A DNA stretch of 54,646 nucleotides, taken from a virus. Location of the stretch: the IMG/VR virus record IMGVR_UViG_3300044729_003149, positions 1-54,646 of that record; one strand, 5' to 3'. The notes beneath the pieces were generated by a model. It made no database searches. It was not told the origin of the DNA and worked only from the letters and a program-made list of their open reading frames with translations. How positions within the stretch are numbered: position 1 is the stretch's first letter; each line of letters starts with the position of its first letter. Positions 41,656-49,320 of this stretch are shown here, piece after piece. The translations under genes were made by a program, and so were the position numbers.

Positions 41656-41819
41656 TTTGCTGTGTCTACTTCGACCACTGCCCCAGTGCCCACCAGCTCT
41701 TCGGTCACACCCTGCAGAGCCTGTAGAATCTCGTCTGTGGCAACTGTGCTGCCATCTTCGCTGTCCCGGATCAGTTTTGAAACTTTGATCACAATGATTT
41801 CTTCGTGTATTTTGGCCAT
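41652..41819 (-). CDS. Small conserved-type protein (55 aa), leaderless start predicted
   Basis: This short frame reads MAKIHEEIIVIKVSKLIRDS and ends EVDTAK, with TGA overlapping the ATG of the next gene (ATGA), the local coupling style. It is predicted alpha/beta and acidic toward the end. A late box ends seven bases before the ATG and there is no ribosome site. Function unknown. Confidence 0.6.
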   Translation of the reverse strand: MAKIHEEIIVIKVSKLIRDSEDGSTVATDEILQALQGVTEELVGTGAVVEVDTAK

Positions 41820-41825
41820 AGTTTG

Positions 41826-42488
41826 TTATTTAGCTACCACCTCAATTGGCAGGGTCTTTTTGATGCAGTTGGGCACCACCATGTTGAGCATGAGTACGTC
41901 ATGTTCGCTGTCATGATCAACAAAATCATAGCCTGTGGGCTGGTTAAAAACTGACTGGCCTGTGAGCCGCTTTTTCAGCGCCGGCGTGATCCTGAAGTAT
42001 TCTTTGCGGCTCATGAGAAAATCGCACATGAGTCGACGTTCTTCTGGTGTGTAGCTGCGTTCGCGAAACCAACTGCGAAACTGATGCTGACTTTGACGCA
42101 ACTGCACTCGATCACTGGGTCGAGTCACAGCCGCTTCACGCAGGCTAACAAAATTAAGATAGGGCAACTGCCCGATTTCTGACAACCAGGTCACGTCGTT
42201 GCTGTAGATGTTTTGACTGCCATAGTACACATTGCGTTTGTAAGGCACTGGCGCGGCCTTGAGACGATTCATGAGATCCATGCAGTTATCGTAGCGTTGC
42301 TGCACAAAGCCATGACTCCATCTGCCCGGCGTTGATGTGCGAGCTTCGGGATGGTGTGTACAAAACATGTTGTTGATAAACCTAGCACTGAGGCCACGCA
42401 TGAAAAAACTGTAGGTGATATCAAAACTCAAACAGTACTGATACCGTCCAAAGAACAGGCTGCTGCGATCTTCCAGAATCAGCTTCAT
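41826..42488 (-). CDS. Conserved phage protein, unknown function
   Basis: The protein is 220 residues and basic, with FFGRYQYCLSFDITYSFFMR, NVYYGSQNIYSNDVTWLSEI and EERRLMCDFLMSRKEYFRI. It is mixed alpha/beta without a known motif. It couples to the ClpA-like gene by ATGA, so the two are translated together. Confidence 0.55.
   Translation of the reverse strand: MKLILEDRSSLFFGRYQYCLSFDITYSFFMRGLSARFINNMFCTHHPEARTSTPGRWSHGFVQQRYDNCMDLMNRLKAAPVPYKRNVYYGSQNIYSNDVTWLSEIGQLPYLNFVSLREAAVTRPSDRVQLRQSQHQFRSWFRERSYTPEERRLMCDFLMSRKEYFRITPALKKRLTGQSVFNQPTGYDFVDHDSEHDVLMLNMVVPNCIKKTLPIEVVAK
41827..41833 (-). promoter_or_regulatory. Late promoter box giving a predicted leaderless mRNA
   Basis: The minus strand reads CTAAATA, seven bases, then the ATG at 41819. 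It overlaps the stop of the upstream gene. Confidence 0.5.
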
Positions 42489-44731
42489 GACAGTTCCCGC
42501 TGGTTGGAGTTCAATCTTGGCAGTTCTGGCTGTGGTACCATAAACTCGATGTTGTCTCCCACCATGTGAGCTGCTACCACACAGTCTTCCAGTCTATCAA
42601 ACAGAATTTTCTTGCTGAGAGGCACACGCACCAGCTCATCAATTTTTCTACCCAGGGGTCTTGCACCCATTTTGGGATCATAACCTTTGTCTGCCAGGTG
42701 TTCAATCACACCTTCGGTGGCCACAAATTTGATCTGTTTGGCTGCCAGACTCTGAGTCAGCTCGTCTATGAATTTGACCACTACCTTCTTCACTGCCAGG
42801 CGATCCAGTTTTGAGAATTTGCATACCTTGTCAATTCTGTTGCGAAGTTCTGGGCGGAAGAATTCCTTGAGAGCTCGATCATCCTCGCCGGTTTTTTCCA
42901 GACTTCCAAACCCAATGGCGTTGACTTCGCTGGCTTCGCTGCCTAGATTTGATGTCATGATTATGATACAGTTTTTGACATTGACCTTTTTGCCATTGGT
43001 GCTGGTAATGATCCCCTCGTCCAAGATCTGCAACAGCACATTGCTGACATCAGGATGTGCCTTTTCAATTTCGTCAAACAGCACCACACTGAAGGGATTT
43101 TTGCTGAGATCAGACACCAAGCGACCGCCGCCCACGTTGCCATCTTCAAAGCCCACATAGCCAGGTGGTGCACCAATTAGACCTGCCACACTGTGACGTT
43201 CTTGATATTCACTCATGTCATATTTCAGTAGAGTCATGTCAAGATTTTCAGCCAACAGCTTGGCCAGTTCTGTTTTGCCTGTGCCCGTGGGGCCTAGAAA
43301 CAGGAACGAAGCCATGGGACGTCGTTGACTGCCAATGCCAGCCATGCTCACATAGATTCGATCCAGCACTGAATCCACAGCACTGTCCTGTCCGTACAAT
43401 CGGGTCTTGACATTGCTTTCTAGATCTGCCACTCTGGTTGTACGCTGGTGATCCATGCTGTCAATGGGCACACCGGTCATGCGAGCCACCTGCTGCTTGA
43501 TCATTGCTTCAGTGATGGTGACATTGCCTTGGTCTTTCACACGTTCACGTGCGCAGGCAGCGTCAATGATGTCAATGCTTTTGTCAGGATTCTTGCGATC
43601 AGTAATGTAGCGGTTGGCCAGACGCACAGCGGCTGTCATGGCCTCGGTGTCAATCATGACATTGTGAAAAGTTTCCAGTCGGGGCGCAACACCAATCAAG
43701 ATCTGTTCTGTGGTGTCAGCATCAGGCTCGTCAATGCCCATGCGATAGAATCTACGCATCAAGGCACGATCTTTTTCAAAGCTTTCGTAGTATTCTTCCC
43801 AGGTAGTGCTGGCAATGACCTTGATGCTGCCTTTGGTAATAGCAGGCTTGAGCATGTTGGCAAAGTCCAGACTACTGTTGCTGCCAGCACCGGCGCCGCG
43901 CATGGTGTGTGCTTCGTCTACAAAAAGAACGCAGTTCTTCTTGGCCTCCAAGGCCGAAATCACTGCGCGAAACTTTTCTTCAAAGTCGCCGCGATACTTT
44001 GATCCTGCCAGCAAACTGCCAATTTCCAGACTCCAAACTTCGTTGTCACGTAGAAATTCTGGCACACGTCCGGCCACAATTTCCTGAGCCAGGCCATCCA
44101 CGATGTGTGTTTTGCCCACTCCAGGATCTCCCACCATGAGCACGTTGGCCTTGAATCTGCGAGCCAACACAGTGATCATTTCTGACAGCTCGTTGCTGCG
44201 ACCAATCATGGGCTCCAGTTGGTCTTTTTTGGCCCGTGCGGTGAGACTGGTACAGTATTCTGACAGGATCTCGTCGGCCTGACTGTGACTCATTCCGGTT
44301 TCGCTGGCGCGATAATTGTTGTGCCAAAATTCCACAAACTCCTGTTTTTTCAAACCATGTTTGAGCAAGAAATACTGTGCATGGCTGTTGCTTTCGGCCA
44401 TGATTGATAGATAGAGATCTATGAGATTCATGCTGCGACGTCCGGTAAACATGACCTGAACGTTGGCACGATTGAAAATACGCTCCAGAGCGTGAGTCTT
44501 TTTGGGTTCGACGCCGGGCTTGACCAAGCTCATGAGACTGTTGAGATAGGTATCTACTTCGGCGTCTAGGAGATCAGCATCTATGCCAAAACGCTGAGTG
44601 ATTTTTCTAAATGCCGGATATCGAATCAAGGCCAGCAGCACATGTTCGGTAGTTACATATTCATGTGTCTTTTGCTGCGCAATTTGCACAGCTTCACTGA
44701 CAATGTGTTCAATTTCTGCAGAAGGATTCAT
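42485..44731 (-). CDS. clpA: ClpA-like AAA+ unfoldase
   Basis: The protein is 748 residues, close to bacterial ClpA (758). Clp-N repeats (TTEHVLLALIRYPAFRK) come first; Walker A1 GDPGVGKTHIVDGLA near 200; Walker B1 CVLFVDEAHTMRGAG; Walker A2 GPTGTGKTELAKLLA near 480; Walker B2 VVLFDEIEKAHPDV. The long middle domain of ClpB is absent. NAIGFGSLEK near 605 sits where ClpA carries its ClpP-binding loop, so docking to host ClpP is plausible. The upstream gap holds a candidate sigma-70 promoter. DnaJ is the preceding gene. Confidence 0.88.
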   Translation of the reverse strand: MNPSAEIEHIVSEAVQIAQQKTHEYVTTEHVLLALIRYPAFRKITQRFGIDADLLDAEVDTYLNSLMSLVKPGVEPKKTHALERIFNRANVQVMFTGRRSMNLIDLYLSIMAESNSHAQYFLLKHGLKKQEFVEFWHNNYRASETGMSHSQADEILSEYCTSLTARAKKDQLEPMIGRSNELSEMITVLARRFKANVLMVGDPGVGKTHIVDGLAQEIVAGRVPEFLRDNEVWSLEIGSLLAGSKYRGDFEEKFRAVISALEAKKNCVLFVDEAHTMRGAGAGSNSSLDFANMLKPAITKGSIKVIASTTWEEYYESFEKDRALMRRFYRMGIDEPDADTTEQILIGVAPRLETFHNVMIDTEAMTAAVRLANRYITDRKNPDKSIDIIDAACARERVKDQGNVTITEAMIKQQVARMTGVPIDSMDHQRTTRVADLESNVKTRLYGQDSAVDSVLDRIYVSMAGIGSQRRPMASFLFLGPTGTGKTELAKLLAENLDMTLLKYDMSEYQERHSVAGLIGAPPGYVGFEDGNVGGGRLVSDLSKNPFSVVLFDEIEKAHPDVSNVLLQILDEGIITSTNGKKVNVKNCIIIMTSNLGSEASEVNAIGFGSLEKTGEDDRALKEFFRPELRNRIDKVCKFSKLDRLAVKKVVVKFIDELTQSLAAKQIKFVATEGVIEHLADKGYDPKMGARPLGRKIDELVRVPLSKKILFDRLEDCVVAAHMVGDNIEFMVPQPELPRLNSNQRELS

Positions 44732-44757
44732 GTCATGGGCCCAGGTTAATTTGTAAC

Positions 44758-44786
44758 ACTATACTACTTACTGCTTTTTTGCGCAA
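44758..44786 (-). promoter_or_regulatory. Candidate sigma-70 promoter for clpA
   Basis: The minus strand reads TTGCGC, a 17-base spacer, then TATAGT. The -10 is good, the -35 weak. It lies in the 69-base gap between dnaJ and clpA. Confidence 0.35.
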
Positions 44787-44800
44787 TCAATCTGGCAGTT

Positions 44801-45562
44801 TTATCGGTATTGACGTATGGCATCCAAGATTTCCGGCGCAATGTTGCGTGGAATTTCGGGCTGTAGTTTGACCATGAGGTCACCCAATTTGCCGTCACGA
44901 GTGGCGATGCCGTGTCCGCGCAGACGCATGGTGGTGCCGGGCTGGGTATTGGGCGGTATTTTCACATCAAGATTTTGTCCCGTGATCGAAACCACTCTGA
45001 TTTCTGCTCCCAGTATCATGTCCCAGACTGATACCCGCACATCGGTGCCAAGATCCAGCCCGTTGCGACGCCACTGAGCATGGGGATGAATTTTGAAGCT
45101 GGCCACAAGATCCATGTTGCCCGGAGCCACTCCGCTGTACTGTACATTGTCGCCGTCTTCGATGCCTTGCGGAATTTCTATTTTCACAGTGGTATTGCCG
45201 GCCGGGGTGGACACATTCACAGTTCTACTGCCACCCATGACAGCTTCTTCCAGACTGATCCACACTGTCATGCGCACATGACTGCGTCGCTGTGTCTGCT
45301 GACCAAACATCTGACTGAAGATGTCATTCATGTTGAAGAATGCACCTCCAGGGAAACCATCAAACTGCGGCGCAGGGTTGTCATAGCTGCGGCGACGATT
45401 TTCATCGCCCAAGACATCATAGGCAGTTTGAATGTTTTGAAACGTGGCTGTGTCGCCGCCGCGATCAGGATGATGTTGACTGGCCAAGCGTCGATATGCT
45501 CGCTTGATTTCTTCGGCGCTGGCATCACGAGCCACGCCCAGGGTTTGATAATGGTCGGTCAT
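44801..45562 (-). CDS. dnaJ: DnaJ-family co-chaperone (CbpA/type II-like)
   Basis: The protein is 253 residues. The J domain is residues 1-65 with HPD at 31-33 (ASQHHPDRGGDTATF). FGGAFF-like FPGGAFFNMNDIFSQMFG follows as a G/F linker, then two beta-rich C-terminal domains (VKIEIPQGIEDGDNVQYSG, LDVKIPPNTQPGTTMRLRG). No zinc finger, so it is a type II protein. It would recruit host DnaK. The ribosome site sits in a terminator-like hairpin directly before the ATG. Confidence 0.88.
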   Translation of the reverse strand: MTDHYQTLGVARDASAEEIKRAYRRLASQHHPDRGGDTATFQNIQTAYDVLGDENRRRSYDNPAPQFDGFPGGAFFNMNDIFSQMFGQQTQRRSHVRMTVWISLEEAVMGGSRTVNVSTPAGNTTVKIEIPQGIEDGDNVQYSGVAPGNMDLVASFKIHPHAQWRRNGLDLGTDVRVSVWDMILGAEIRVVSITGQNLDVKIPPNTQPGTTMRLRGHGIATRDGKLGDLMVKLQPEIPRNIAPEILDAIRQYR

Positions 45563-45563
45563 G

Positions 45564-45600
45564 AAAAAGGCCTCGTATGTGACAGTAATTATACGAGGCC
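45564..45600 (-). terminator. Intrinsic terminator that also contains the dnaJ ribosome site
   Basis: The minus strand forms a 10-bp perfect stem GGCCTCGTAT / ATACGAGGCC with a 12-base loop, followed by TTTTT and, one base later, the dnaJ ATG. It ends the small secreted-protein gene. The only ribosome-site-like sequence for dnaJ (GAGG) is in the 3' arm of the stem. Confidence 0.85.
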
Positions 45601-45619
45601 CAGGTGTGTGTTCAAAGAA

Positions 45620-45829
45620 TTACTTTTTCTTTTCGTCTTTTTTGGCATCCTCAATTTTGGTGCCTTCTAGCTTTTTGTGAACCTTGATGGTTTTGCAAAC
45701 TTCGCGTTCTTTCTTGGTCTTGTTGTCAAGTTCCATCACGCATACTCGCTTTTCTTCTGCGGCCAAAGCAGCATTGCCCAAAGGCCAATACAGCAAAAAT
45801 GCCCACATCACTGGTAGTAGATAATTCAT
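45620..45829 (-). CDS. Small exported Lys-rich protein
   Basis: The protein is 69 residues. A signal peptide is likely (MNYLLPVMWAFLLYWPLGNA, cleavage after an AxA near residue 24), followed by a charged region with two Cys and a Lys-rich end KKDEKKK. Probably periplasmic. Function unknown. AGGAGA and a late box lie upstream; a terminator follows. Confidence 0.6.
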   Translation of the reverse strand: MNYLLPVMWAFLLYWPLGNAALAAEEKRVCVMELDNKTKKEREVCKTIKVHKKLEGTKIEDAKKDEKKK

Positions 45830-45847
45830 GGTTGCTCTCCTTTGTAG

Positions 45848-45854
45848 TATTTAT
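45848..45854 (-). promoter_or_regulatory. Candidate T4-type late promoter box (ATAAATA)
   Basis: The minus strand reads ATAAATA 18 bases before the ATG at 45829 with AGGAGA between, the standard spacing seen here. Confidence 0.4.
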
Positions 45855-46114
45855 TGAAATTGGTGCCAGAACCAGGCCCAGATCACCATGCCTATGCAAA
45901 TCACAGCAAACTCAATTTTTTCACGCCTGAGCTGTTGAGGACTTGTCACGGGCCGAATGTTGTCTGAAATTTTGGTTTCCGGAAAATGATTCTCAAACCA
46001 CTGTTGGGCCTTGATCTTGGCCAGGTCCTGAGCGGGCTCGGGATCAACTTGTACCACAACTGGTTGTGCGGTTGGTGACGGAAATCTGCGACGTGGTAGT
46101 TCAGGAAAAATCAT
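45851..46114 (-). CDS. C-terminally membrane-anchored protein
   Basis: The protein is 87 residues. The start at 46114 overlaps the upstream stop (ATGA). A Pro/Arg-rich N-terminus leads to a helical AQQWFENHFPETK and one C-terminal transmembrane segment (FAVICIGMVIWAWFWHQF). Tail-anchored topology with the N-terminus in the cytoplasm is likely. Function unknown. Confidence 0.55.
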   Translation of the reverse strand: MIFPELPRRRFPSPTAQPVVVQVDPEPAQDLAKIKAQQWFENHFPETKISDNIRPVTSPQQLRREKIEFAVICIGMVIWAWFWHQFQ

Positions 46115-46350
46115 TGTGCTTCCCATCTTGGATAGTTGCCAGACCAAAACAGTGCAAACATGGTCAAATCTCTAGCATCTTCAAATATAACTGTTATGAA
46201 ATCCGACCCACGTTGAACTTGAAAATTCAACATGGGTTGATTTCTTTTGACAGCTCGTAACCGATTCAAGATTTTGGTTTTTCTCAATCTATTCCTGGCA
46301 CTGCCTGTGAACCCGGAATACACATTGATCCTAAAATCAATAGTTACCAA
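46111..46350 (-). CDS. Small conserved protein, unknown function
   Basis: The protein is 79 residues and basic: VTIDFRINVYSGFTG then RNRLRKTKILNRLRAVKR and DFITVIFEDARDLTMFALFW. It is alpha/beta, without a motif I recognise. Coupled to the tail-anchored protein. Confidence 0.5.
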   Translation of the reverse strand: MVTIDFRINVYSGFTGSARNRLRKTKILNRLRAVKRNQPMLNFQVQRGSDFITVIFEDARDLTMFALFWSGNYPRWEAQ

Positions 46351-46361
46351 CAGCCGTCGCT

Positions 46362-47306
46362 TTAGCTCTTTTTGCCAACAATGGTGTTGGAAATACGACG
46401 CTGGCTGGCATCGATCTTTTCACGAATGCTGATTACTTCATCACGCAGTTCGTTGCCGTTTTCTTGCAGTTCTTGCAAGCTATCGCCCAGTCCCTGTGCG
46501 AACTCGGCTACTTCGCGAATCCTAGCACGACCAGTCTGTGCATCTGTTGCCAACAACTGACTGATTTCCATGGTCTGACTGATGCGTTGATCATTGGTGA
46601 CATTGGTGGCTTCGCGCATCCTGGCACGCAGTGCACCATCATACCACTCGGCATTTTCATCAGCAGTATCATTGATAAAAGCAGCCATTTCTTCGTTGGT
46701 GTGATAGAATTTTTCACTGGCAGCGCCAATGGCCTTGATAGCATTGGCCATTTCATGTGCAATGTCTACCATGCGACGATTCATGACATTGCGATGCTGT
46801 AGATATTCCAACTTGGTCTTGTTGATCATTGACTCTTGAAAAGCTGCTTCAACAGGGTTTTCCGGTTTCAGCAGATTCAACATCATCAAGCGATTGCGAT
46901 AAACATCGTCTGTGGTACGCATGATCATTTCTCTGTTGCCACCAGCATTGATAGCCCAGCTTTGCATGGCATCAGTAACGTTTTCTTCCACAATGCTGCG
47001 AGCTACCTGTGTTTGTGCAACGTTGTATTGAACATAGGCTTCAACGTCAAATGCTCGTTTGGTCTGCTCAGCAATCATGGCAGCCTGTGCTTCAGGATCC
47101 ATGCCAGCATGCATGCTCAAAAAGCTGCTCATGGGTTTGAATTCTAGTTCTTGCTCTACTGCTGGTTCAACTACCCTGGCCTTGGGTTTGGCTTTGGCTT
47201 TGGGCTTGACTTTAGCTGCAGGCTTGGCAGCTGGCTTTTTGGCTGCAGACTTTGCAGCGGTTTTTTTGACTGGCTTTTCAGCCTTGGCAGGTGTACGAGT
47301 TGCCAT
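46362..47306 (-). CDS. Coiled-coil protein with histone H1-like Lys/Ala-rich N-terminus
   Basis: The protein is 314 residues. Residues 1-45 are almost only Lys, Ala, Pro and Thr (KKTAAKSAAKKPAAKPAAK), as in H1-type DNA-binding tails. The rest is predicted helical with long heptad stretches (EMANAIKAIGAASEKF, DSLQELQENGNELRDEVISI). GGAGA precedes the ATG. It may bind DNA or be a virion scaffold; there is no direct evidence. Confidence 0.55.
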   Translation of the reverse strand: MATRTPAKAEKPVKKTAAKSAAKKPAAKPAAKVKPKAKAKPKARVVEPAVEQELEFKPMSSFLSMHAGMDPEAQAAMIAEQTKRAFDVEAYVQYNVAQTQVARSIVEENVTDAMQSWAINAGGNREMIMRTTDDVYRNRLMMLNLLKPENPVEAAFQESMINKTKLEYLQHRNVMNRRMVDIAHEMANAIKAIGAASEKFYHTNEEMAAFINDTADENAEWYDGALRARMREATNVTNDQRISQTMEISQLLATDAQTGRARIREVAEFAQGLGDSLQELQENGNELRDEVISIREKIDASQRRISNTIVGKKS

Positions 47307-47346
47307 GTGATCTCCTATAGGTTAGTGTGGCTGGGCCACCGGTTAC

Positions 47347-47574
47347 TTATTTTTCGCGTTTTGCACCAAATTTTTCTGATGCAGTAAATCCCAGCCCGCC
47401 CAAGACCACGTACATCACGGCTTCTAGCATCTGCGGACTCACAGTTTTTTCAAAAAACAGCTCGGCAACAAAGCCTGTGGCCAGTAGCAAAAAGGCCATG
47501 AAAGTAATCAGCCTTTTGCTACTGGGATTTTGATCACCTTCACCACTCAGGGTTCGAATCAAAAAGTTGATCAT
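47347..47574 (-). CDS. Two-helix membrane protein, holin candidate
   Basis: The protein is 75 residues with two hydrophobic helices (LITFMAFLLLATGFVAELFF and MLEAVMYVVLGGLGF) and a charged C-terminus KFGAKREK. Size, topology and proximity to the endolysin gene fit a class II holin. Overlaps the next membrane gene by ATGA. Confidence 0.5.
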   Translation of the reverse strand: MINFLIRTLSGEGDQNPSSKRLITFMAFLLLATGFVAELFFEKTVSPQMLEAVMYVVLGGLGFTASEKFGAKREK

Positions 47575-48077
47575 CGCTCAGGGTGGGGCGGTTGTGCTGG
47601 TGCTTCCTTGCCACCAAACCCTGCGGCCACTGCAGGTGCAAATGTGTCCATCACTGCATCGCCTGCAGCACCAAACGGTCCTGATGCTGCTGCTGGTCCT
47701 GCTGCGGTTGTTGCACTTGTATAGCTAAATGATGCGCCTAGACCACCACCCGACGGCAGTGGGGGAGGGGCACTGGGTGGAGGCGGCTTGTTGGCTGCAT
47801 CCAAGGCTTTGGCACGTAGATCTTTGTCATCGCCTGCCAACATGATGCCTGACAGTGTGCCCGTCAGGAATGTGGCAATGGGAATGATCAATTCAAAAAA
47901 CTTGTTGTCCACAGGACTCATTCCGTTCATGGGCTGTGTTACAAATATCAGGCTGTACAGCACCACAAACACAATGCCAAACAGTGTGCATCCCAACACA
48001 ATGCCGATGAAAAATTTCAGTCGTGCATTGAGTTCTTCAGTGGTGTATCTTGGGCCATCCCATAGTTCTTTTATCAT
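47571..48077 (-). CDS. Membrane protein with Pro-rich tail, holin-region
   Basis: The protein is 168 residues. The start at 48077 has AAGGAG at good spacing; the ATG at 48083 is too close to it. Two membrane helices (FFIGIVLGCTLFGIVFVVLY and FFELIIPIATFLTGTLSGIM) are followed by a Pro/Gly/Ala-rich tail. It could be a second holin or a holin partner. Confidence 0.5.
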   Translation of the reverse strand: MIKELWDGPRYTTEELNARLKFFIGIVLGCTLFGIVFVVLYSLIFVTQPMNGMSPVDNKFFELIIPIATFLTGTLSGIMLAGDDKDLRAKALDAANKPPPPSAPPPLPSGGGLGASFSYTSATTAAGPAAASGPFGAAGDAVMDTFAPAVAAGFGGKEAPAQPPHPER

Positions 48078-48313
48078 TTGCATTCTCCTTTGCTGGCCTG
48101 CGGTGCAGGTGAGTAGACCTCATTACCTTTTTTGTCAATAGTGACAGTTTTCTTTTCGTAGTGAGTGAGATCTTCCGGACAGGTGCCGTTGGCACTACAG
48201 TAGGGTTTGGTACATTCTTTCTTGCCCCAGTTGTCAGGATCCTGACAGGGATAACGATAGTTCTCTTGGCAGGCCACCAACACCGGCAGTGCTGCTAAAA
48301 TCAGCCATCTCAT
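48074..48313 (-). CDS. Small lipoprotein
   Basis: The protein is 79 residues. WLILAALPVLVACQENYRYP is a lipoprotein signal with lipobox LVAC. The mature part has six further Cys in pairs, likely disulfides in the periplasm. Encoded between endolysin and membrane protein. It could assist lysis or exclude superinfection; unknown. Confidence 0.6.
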   Translation of the reverse strand: MRWLILAALPVLVACQENYRYPCQDPDNWGKKECTKPYCSANGTCPEDLTHYEKKTVTIDKKGNEVYSPAPQASKGECK

Positions 48314-48930
48314 CAGTGTCCTCCCATGACATGCAGTGCATGCTCATAGTGCTTCTTGCGATCTTCCAGGCCAATCGTGCCACCGTTGATGCGCTTGGTC
48401 ATGGTCAGGATATCTCCCTTGTCAGCCCACTGGTTGATTTTGTTGGTTTCCCAGAACCAGCATGCTGACTGAGCAGCACCTTCAAAGGTCTGCATGTATT
48501 CTGCTGCTTCTTCTGGTGTGATTTCCAGACTGGCTGCAAACCAGGTGTAGTTGGTTTTGCCGGTGAGCTGAATCAAGCCACGCCCGCGGTAGCGGAAACC
48601 ATCACCTGATGCTTCGTTGCTGTTGCCCATTCTATCAGCATAGATTCGGTTGGCAATTTTTTCCGGCTTCTTTTCGTACATCCGAGCCGTGGGCATGTCT
48701 TTGAAATACTTGGGGAATACTTTCAAAAGACTTTCTGCTTTGTAATTGAGGTTTTCTGTGAGAAACACAAAGCCGCCGCTTTCATGCGCACACTGTGCTA
48801 TGAATGCTGCTATGCGTTGTGGGGTGTTGATGTCATAGTCAGGCAAGAGTTGGCTCAGTGCCCTATGCCAGTGATCTATGTAGGGATTCCGTGGCAATAG
48901 CTGTCGAAGTTGCTCTTTGGTAAGAGTCAT
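48313..48930 (-). CDS. GH19-type endolysin (chitinase-like lysozyme)
   Basis: The protein is 205 residues. The start at 48930 has AAAGGAG at good spacing; an earlier in-frame start adds seven residues. FIAQCAHESGGFVFLTENLN (catalytic Glu in HESGG) near residue 43 and FRYRGRGLIQLTGKTNY near residue 105 are GH19 endolysin hallmarks. It cleaves peptidoglycan glycan strands. No signal peptide, so it depends on a holin. Lies within the holin-spanin cassette. Confidence 0.85.
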   Translation of the reverse strand: MTLTKEQLRQLLPRNPYIDHWHRALSQLLPDYDINTPQRIAAFIAQCAHESGGFVFLTENLNYKAESLLKVFPKYFKDMPTARMYEKKPEKIANRIYADRMGNSNEASGDGFRYRGRGLIQLTGKTNYTWFAASLEITPEEAAEYMQTFEGAAQSACWFWETNKINQWADKGDILTMTKRINGGTIGLEDRKKHYEHALHVMGGH

Positions 48931-49002
48931 GGTTGCTCCTTTTGTTATCAATCATCGCCTCTTCGGGCGATAGGACGGCAACCATATTTAGCCCGGTTTG
49001 GG
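48931..49002 (-). other. Gap with two hairpins before the endolysin
   Basis: The minus strand has TAGCCC-loop-GGGCTA and ATCGCC-loop-GGCGAT inverted repeats, 6 bp each, with no T-run. A late-like CTAAATA lies between them (48985-48991). These may tune endolysin expression. Confidence 0.4.
48985..48991 (-). promoter_or_regulatory. Candidate T4-type late promoter box for the endolysin
   Basis: The minus strand reads CTAAATA 54 bases before the endolysin ATG, partly inside a hairpin. Late expression would suit a lysis gene. Confidence 0.35.
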
Positions 49003-49320
49003 CTATTTTACTGACTCAAAAATTTCGCGCTGTTTTGTGTACCACTCGTTCCACAGCTCAACTCGAGCACTGCACTCATGATAATGTGCGTAGTTTTCTA
49101 CCACTGTGCTGACCACAACACTGAGCTGTGTGGTGTCAGCAGGCATGGTCTTGAGCTCAGGGCACAGAGTTTTGAGCTCTGCAGGAGCTTCGGGAAACTT
49201 GCGTGCCACTGGCACTGTGGTGCTGCATCCAGACAACACCAGCAAAAATACCAGCATGATCACTGCCACAGCAATGAAAAATCTGCCTACAGGAACGTCA
49301 TTGGAATCATGTGAGCTCAT
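49003..49320 (-). CDS. Outer-membrane spanin candidate (Rz1-like lipoprotein)
   Basis: The protein is 105 residues. After 12 charged residues a hydrophobic stretch ends in a lipobox (VLLV... LSGC near residue 30), giving a lipid-anchored protein of about 74 residues with a helical end. It overlaps the i-spanin candidate by ATGA, as in Rz/Rz1-like pairs. It indicates a Gram-negative host. Confidence 0.6.
   Translation of the reverse strand: MSSHDSNDVPVGRFFIAVAVIMLVFLLVLSGCSTTVPVARKFPEAPAELKTLCPELKTMPADTTQLSVVVSTVVENYAHYHECSARVELWNEWYTKQREIFESVK

Noticed and set aside
47320-47340. GTGGC-CCA-GCCAC hairpin as terminator
   Set aside because: Loop of three, short stem and no T-run.
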